From Anaeramoeba flamelloides (Eukaryota > Metamonada > Anaeramoebidae), in the NCBI GenBank assembly GCA_027625915.1, contig JANTQA010000012.1, positions 13,974,501-14,038,500 of the forward strand: a stretch of DNA of 64,000 nt, written 5' to 3'. The notes under the pieces were generated by a model. That model saw nothing but the letters and a program-made list of their open reading frames with translations. It was not told the origin of the DNA and searched no databases. A program made the translations under genes and the position numbers. How positions within the stretch are numbered: the stretch's first letter is position 1; every line of letters starts with the position of its first letter. Positions 57,486-64,000 of the stretch are shown piece after piece.

Positions 57486-58232
57486 AAATATATTATACTA
57501 GGAGATCTTACACTATCATATTTATTAAATTATTAATGAGGTTGGTTAAAGAAATGGTTTTGATCATTCAGTTCCACATAAAGGGTGACACTCAAAATTT
57601 GAGAAATGTACTTTGATCCAAAAAATAAATCTTCAAAACATTGAAAAATTTAAGATTACCCTGGAATTTTGACTCAACATTTTGGAACTTTTCTAAAATA
57701 AAGTTGTGAGTGGTTTTTTTTTTAATATTCTAGGGTACTCAAATTATCTTTTTTCAGGAAAGTACTATCTAGTTAAATTTTCAAAAATGGTAAAAGTTAA
57801 CCCCTTCCTTTGTAAGATTTTCAACAAATTTTGAAGGTGGGTAGATCAAATTCATATTCTGAGGACGTTATAACATCAAAGAATAATAAATAAATTCTTG
57901 ATTTAATTTTTAAAAAGAATAAAATAGGATATTCTCTTTTCACAAATATTTACCAATTAAAGAACAGATCGAAGAGAAACAAATTTGTCGACTTATAATG
58001 ACCAAAGTTTTTCTTCTCACAAAATCATGTAATTTTTCATTTGAACTTCAATATTTCTAAAACTAAGTGGCTAAATAGGTTATTTGATGCCAAACAAGAG
58101 TAGGTTTACATTTTTTTCTCCCCAAGTCAAAAATCATTTTTTTTTCTTTTTATTTTTTTGTTTTAAAATTTTTCTTGTTTTTCCATTGGATTCGCTTTGG
58201 GGAGTGTTTTTCGTATTTGAAATCAATAAAAA

Positions 58233-61200
58233 ATGTTTTGGTAACTTATCTCCTTTCTTTTTCTTTTCAAAAAAAATAACAAAGACAAAAATAAAAGAAA
58301 TTTTGTTGGGTTGAATTTCCTTTCTTTAAAAACTTAACAACACATTTTACAATTTCTTTTATAACCCACAAAAGGAGATTTAATTTTTCATTAAAATCAA
58401 AAATAGATGAGATCTTTGAAAAAGAAGAATTTACATTCCAAGATCTTTTAGATGAGGAAGAGTTTCTTCAGGAATGCCGATATGGAAACAAAACTTTAAT
58501 TGAATAGTAAGAAAAAATCACACAAAATCATTTTTATATTGAGTTAATTCCTTCTTCTAACAATTCGAAAGAACCAAAATCCCATAAAACAAATTCAAAA
58601 TAATAAATACAATTGTTTTTTTAAAAACCCAATAGTCTTTCAAAGAAAGAAATCGTTTTACAACTCTTAAAATATCTTTTAGTTGAGCCCGAAGATGAAA
58701 ATGCGTCTGAAAAACTCAAATTTAAGTAATCTCAATTTTTCCATTATCCATTGTTTCTTTTCGATTTTTTCTATTTTTTTTTTTTTTTAACATTGTTCTT
58801 GAACCAAAAGTGACTTTCTGTTGTTAAACCTGAAAAAACAAAAACAAATTTTCACTTCAATTTATTCATACCATATAAAACCAAAACGAAAACTAAAAAA
58901 AACAAAACCAAAACAATCACAAACCGGATATTTTTTTTTCTCTTCTTGTTCATAAAAGATACCCATTCTTGGCAAATGAAATTATTGGGCTTGAATTATT
59001 TGGTGTAACAGAGGTTATCTGTTCGGATGACGAGATCATGGATCTGGTTTTTAATTTCTTAGATAACAAAAGGCCTTTGAATACAGTTTATGCGGGCTAT
59101 TTCTCGCGTTGTGTTAACATCCAATTACGAAAAAGATGGTTAGAAGTAAAGAGTTTATTCTTCTTTTTAATTTTTTTCCTTTATAGGATCTCTATTTCGT
59201 ATTTTCTGATCTTGAGCTCTCCTTTTTCTTGTTTTCTTTTTTTTCAAGATCTTCAACAATTCATTTTTTCTTTATGATTTTTTTATGTAGATTTTTTTTT
59301 GCGAGATTTTGTTGTTTTCAAAGATTTACAAATTTTTTTTCATTTTTATTTTAAACTATGGCTTATTTTAGTCAACTGTTGTGATTTAAACCCCCTTTAA
59401 CAAACAACTTTCTCTTCAAATCATTCCATTTTTTACCAAATAATAAATCAATAGACTTTTGAATATCTCGAAAAACATTCAGAAATTGTCAATAAATTAT
59501 GTTCTCATCTGGAAACACCAGCAATTAAGGATGTAGTTTTACATTTGCTCATTGGCTGTGAGAATACTGATCTTTTTGAAAGAACAACAAATGTATGATT
59601 TTTTTCTTCTTTGTTTTTACTCTTTTTCCTTTTTATTTTCTTCTTTGGTTATTGATCGTTATTATTCTTATTCTTCATTTATTGATCTTATTTTTTCCTT
59701 ACCATAAATTTGTATCTTTGTTTGAATAAACTAGTTTCTTGTCTCAAATAAGGTTATTTCAAAGCTAATTGATTTGTTAGTGAACGAAGAGTCTCCAGAA
59801 GTTTGAAATTTTCTTTTTTTTTTTTTTTTGTGGAAAAAATTTTTTTCTCATTCTCCTTTCTTAAATGAAAATTGATTATTCTATTTTTCATTTCAAAACA
59901 CAAAAAAATCCCATTCTAAAACATACGCTTGTTTATTAATACAAAACAAAATCCACCACAAAACAAAAAAACAAAAACAATGACAACAAACAAAAACAAA
60001 CAAAAACAAAAAAAACAATAATCAAACAATCTTGATCAAAATAACCTAAAAACAAACACAAATAAATACTTTCAAAATTAAACAGATTCATGACAATGTA
60101 ACAAGGTGTATTTTAGATTTTATATATGCACAAGTCAAAAACCCTGTTTTGCTTGATCAATTGAAAAGTGAAGAAAACGCAAAGAAATTAGTTTCATGTG
60201 CCTTGGATTCGCCACAAAATTATAATTTAATTGAACACTCTCTTTCAATTATTATCGAAATTTTAATTAATATAAAGCACGACAAAGAACAAAATGAAGA
60301 AAAAGAAGAAAATGAAGAAAATGAACAAAGTGAACAAAGTGAACAAAGTGAACAAAGTGAACAAAGTGAAAAAAATGAACAAAGTGAAAAAAATGAACAA
60401 AGTGAACTAAGTGAACAAAATGAAGAAGAAAAAGTTAACCCACTGTTACAAAACATATTTGGGAGGTTAGATGAATTTGTTCTATTATTAGACCCCCCCA
60501 CAGAAAAATTATCTACTGAATTATCATTTGGCAAACTTGAAAAACCGGTAGGACAATCAAGATTAAAGGCGATTCAATTATTTCACATTTTATATTTTGT
60601 AGATTACAAAAGTATTGAAACGCTATTTTGCGATTATAAAGTTTTAACAAAAATACTTGTAAGTTATTTCAACACCTTTTGAAAAAATTAAAATAATAAC
60701 AATAAATCTATAAATTATTCTATTCTTCCTTTTATACCTATGCACCCATACATCCAAATTTATTCATATATGGTATTGTTCGCATATATCTTTATATAAC
60801 GATATTTGTTATATTTTTTTCTTTCCTAAAAACCTTAAAAAAAAAATTTAATGAAAAAAATAAAAAATAAAAGGATCTTTTTTTTGAATATAAATGGAAT
60901 AATTTTCTTCATGTTTATATTCGCGATTTTGTCAATTTAATTCTTGGTGGCCCATCGGTAATTTTGACAAATGAAATAATATTTAATTATCAAATAATAC
61001 CAAAAATTATTGAAATTTGTGGACAATATGAGTTATCAAAAACTCAAAAAGAATACCAAAGAGGAAATTTTGGTCATATTTTCCATATTTCTAATAAAAT
61101 TGTAGAAATTGGCCAAAAAAACACAGAACTGCAAGAAAAATTATCAAAATTTGAAGGGTGGGAAAAATTTGTTGATGGATCCCTTTCTGATATGAACCAA

Positions 61201-62197
61201 GTCGAATCAGCCAAAATTGGCGAAATTAAAAATGATTTCAAAATGTTATATTCGAATAATGATTTCAGTAACCCAAATTTAGGTCAAGTAAGAAAATTTT
61301 TCTTTTTTTATCTCAATAATTTGTTTTTGTAATTATAATTCTCAATCGATTTTTTTTATTTTTTTTATGAAATATTTTTATGGAATTCTTTGAATTAATT
61401 TTTTTTAAAAAAAATATTTAAAGCAAGACGATGATTTTTTTGATGACGACGATGAAGATGACGAAGACGACGATGATGATGACGATGAAGATGATTTTTT
61501 TAATGATTTAGATGACGAAGTGGTTGTAAAAAATGTAAAGTATTTTATTCATTAATCTTTTTATTAATTTTCATTTGTTTTTGATGATCATAAAAATCCT
61601 TTATTAAATTATCAATATTGAAATAAATGTGTTTATCTATTTTATATACTTTTAATGTTTATTGGATTAATTGGTTAGGTTGGTGAAGAAGATTATGGAC
61701 CACCATCTTGGCTAGATAATGAATCATTAACATTTGATGATAATTATCTTGTTAGGAAAAGTGTTATTGGTGGAGGATCAGGAAAATCAAAAGGTAATAA
61801 CGAAAATAGTTCATCTTCAGATGAAAATTCACTTGGATCATCCGAAGATGATACAGAAGGTTCCTCAGAGGAAGAGGAGGAAGAGGAAGAAGAAGAAGAG
61901 GAAGAAGAAGAGGAAGAAAACACTCAAAACAACATCAACAACAATAAAGAAAATGAAATTATCATTAAGGATATAATTGAAGATGAAATCGAAGAGGGAA
62001 TTTATAATGAAATCGAAAATGAAATCGAAAATGAAATTGACAATAAAATTCAAAATGAAATTGAAAATGAGATTGAAAATAATGAAACTAATAACATTGA
62101 AGAAAATAAAGATCTTGAAAATCAAGAAAATGAAAAAGAGATTGAAAATGAAAATAATGATTCACAATCAAATGAAAAAACAGTGATGAAGAATTAA
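58233..62197 (+). CDS. PPP6R: SAPS-domain regulatory subunit of protein phosphatase 6
   Basis: SAPS proteins bind the PP6/Sit4 catalytic subunit and direct it to substrates. Ten exons join in frame to 739 residues: 58233-58240, 58375-58506, 58636-58725, 58959-59145, 59455-59592, 59753-59800, 60086-60658, 60874-61287, 61424-61534 and 61679-62197. The first exon is only eight bases (ATGTTTTG) and gives MFW with the next exon, exactly the family's MFWKF start. Matching blocks are FTFQDLLDEEEFLQECRYGN, LEKPVGQSRLKAIQLFHIL (human DPPVGNTRLNVIRLISSL), the join LFFEYKWNNFLHVY (human MFFKYTWNNFLHTQ) and GNFGHIFHISNKIVEI (human GYMGHLTRIANCIV). An insert of NEQSEQ repeats spans about residues 269-317. 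The tail after residue 530 is acidic, with aspartate and glutamate runs and NEIENEIE repeats, like the acidic tails of animal SAPS proteins. Introns are 129-309 bp; intron 6 has a GTTTGA donor. Confidence 0.93.
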
Positions 62198-64000
62198 AAA
62201 TATTTCTCAAAATTAATGATTAATTTATTCATTTTTTTCATTCTTTTTATTTTAATATATTTTACTTTCAATAATTTATAATAAAAGATATTATTCCGTT
62301 CTTTAATATTTTTTTGATAATAACACTAATTTTTTTTTTTCAATTTTCTTTTCCTAAAATTTTCATAATTCTGATCCAATTTGATATTTATTTTTAAATA
62401 GTAAAACAAATAATTAATACAGCCTTTTCAAAGTTCATATGAAACCCAAAAATAAAAGGAAAGTATAGTCCCTTCATATGAAATCTCAAAAAAACCTTTA
62501 AAAGTGAATTTTGTAAAAATATTACAAGATTTCACAGAAACTTTAAATTGTTTTTGACCCAAATATGATTTATAATTGTGAATTAAATTAGATAAGCCCC
62601 CTTTCATATTTTTAAGTACATGATAGAAAAAAAGTTAACAATACTATTAACCTACCTTTTTTGAAAATTTTTGAAACAATTATTTTTTTCATTTTATAAT
62701 TATTTCTTTTTTATCTGCAATCTTTGATTATCTATTCTATATAATGAAAACTATATGTTATACTAAATACGGAAAAAGTTTACAAATATTATTTTTTTTA
62801 ATGTTCATATTAAAAACCAAATACAGCTGTTCCAAGGCTACCATGAAATTCTATCAATATCAAAATTTGATGTTGATAAAGATTTTTAAATCTAAGAATA
62901 TAAGAACAAGAAAGTTTATATTGAAAATATTTTTTCATAAATGAGTTGATATGAAAATTATTCTTCTAATGTGATCGAAAAATAAATTCATTTTTTAGAG
63001 GAAATTTTATGTCATTTATTAATGAATTTTTGATGTTTAGAGTCGTTTTGGGTTCTGAAAATTTATTTTTTGAAAATCAGAAAAAATTCTTGAATATTGG
63101 CTCATTTATGAATTTTTTTCTCAATATGAGCTTTATTATTCTACTATTGTGCTTTTTAAAAATTTATATCAACATCAAAATTTGATATTGATAAAATTTC
63201 ACGGTGGCTTTGGATTGACTGTACAAAATCAAACATAAATACTTATAAATGATAAATATTAATATATTTAAACAAAAATTTTAAAATAAGATTCCAATCC
63301 AAATAATGTAAAAAAAATTCAAGGTATCAATTAAAATTCAAAATTTGTCAAAAATTTCATTATATAACCTTCAATATGAAAATTAATAATAAAATTGTTA
63401 ATATTTGTTTAATTCTATTTTTTTTTTTTCTTTTACAAATTAATTAAAAATGACTTCTAGTTATAATCATATTTTTTTTTTTAATTATTTTAAAAATTCT
63501 TTCAAATAAATATCAACAATTTAAATTATTTTAATAAAATCACCAATATAATTCAACTTTTGGTTTCATATACTCTAGTATTTTTAATTTTTGGTAATAT
63601 TTTAAATATTTTATATGATATATATCAAATTAAATACAAACTAATAATTTTCCATATGGAAGTTAACTACGGGTGTATTATTTTTCTATAATATCTTATT
63701 ATATTATTTTAGGTTTAGATATTTTTTTGAATATATCCACTTTTTTAGTTTAAACAATTGAAATAAAAATTAAGTTTAATTATTTAGATTTTATTAATCT
63801 ATCAATTTTTTCAAATAGATATTATCTAATAATGAGAAATTATTATTTATCTATTGATTAATATATTCGTTGCTTTTTTAGAAATATATTTCATAGGAAG
63901 ACCAATACCTTTTTATTTATTATTGTTTTATAAAAGATTAACAATCATCCATTGTTGTTTTATTTATTTTATTCAAATCCAATTTCTTAACTTAAGAATA
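62198..64000. other. Intergenic region at the right edge
   Basis: AT-rich DNA after the SAPS gene with one inverted-repeat element (62822-63223). No gene was found before the window ends. Confidence 0.55.
62822..63223. mobile_element. TA-flanked inverted-repeat element, 402 bp
   Basis: The left end TACAGCTGTTCCAAGGCTAC and the right end, GTGGCTTTGGATTGACTGTA, are reverse complements with some mismatches, and the arms extend about 60 bp through TCTATCAATATCAAAATTTG. Both termini begin with TA. This fits a MITE of the Tc1/mariner type. A small open frame across the left half is not a gene. Confidence 0.65.

Larger units (their letters stand above)
52537..58232. other. Intergenic region with repeats and decayed coding fragments
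   Basis: Long T-runs follow the TBC gene directly. The spacer then holds a dispersed repeat (53271-53553), an inverted repeat with 87 bp arms (55717-56268), an unassigned minus-strand frame (56516-56773), a coding-like relic (56932-57285) and a dispersed repeat (57364-57485). Nothing was recognised from 53560 to 55710. Confidence 0.5.

Noticed and set aside
59146-59277. Read-through of SAPS exon 4 into a hydrophobic tail
   Set aside because: The extension after the GTAAAG donor is T-rich intron sequence; homology resumes only at 59455.
62744-62944. Plus-strand frame of 66 codons
   Set aside because: It overlaps the left arm of the 402 bp inverted-repeat element and has no coding signature.

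Overview
This is AT-rich nuclear DNA from a single-celled eukaryote. The evidence is spliceosomal introns (GTAAG/GTAAA donors, A- or T-rich AG acceptors), clearly eukaryotic gene families, long A and T homopolymers, and lysine/glutamate-rich low-complexity inserts inside otherwise conserved proteins. That style fits free-living amoebae with AT-rich genomes such as Anaeramoeba, but I cannot place the species from sequence alone. The code is standard and all nine main genes end in TAA.

Nine protein genes cover roughly a third of the window. In order they are: proteasome beta-2 catalytic subunit (3352-4650, minus), Rho GDP-dissociation inhibitor (9491-10209, plus), an unrecognised alpha-helical protein (16522-17676, plus), an ARMC8/GID5-like armadillo protein (22539-25437, minus), CAND1 (27575-36325, plus), 26S proteasome lid subunit Rpn8 (37475-39421, plus), a FYVE-finger protein with armadillo-like C-terminal part (41883-43983, plus), a TBC1D23-like TBC plus rhodanese protein (49786-52536, plus), and a SAPS-domain phosphatase regulatory subunit in ten exons (58233-62197, plus). 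Exon joins were inferred from splice motifs, reading-frame continuity and alignment from memory to human family members. Two further short minus-strand genes are possible near 41 kb and 44.8 kb.

Four of the nine genes belong to ubiquitin-proteasome machinery: beta-2, a GID/CTLH ligase scaffold, the cullin exchange factor CAND1 and Rpn8. Three others act in membrane traffic or small-GTPase control (RhoGDI, FYVE, TBC1D23). Genes lie on both strands with their own long spacers, so I see no operon; the grouping may be chance.

The spacers are not empty. They hold at least ten families of short non-autonomous elements with terminal inverted repeats or foldback structure, several present twice in the window and sometimes in opposite orientation. 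The best are a roughly 700 bp element (10700-11403 and 18526-19263), a roughly 550 bp element with a Tc1/mariner-like terminus (28928-29484 and 45682-46208), a second roughly 560 bp element (21900-22452 and 46983-47556), a 376 bp near-complete palindrome (17908-18283), and a small hairpin repeat seen three times. One copy sits in a 3.76 kb CAND1 intron in a genome where most introns are 116-310 bp. No transposase gene, tRNA, rRNA or CRISPR array was recognised.
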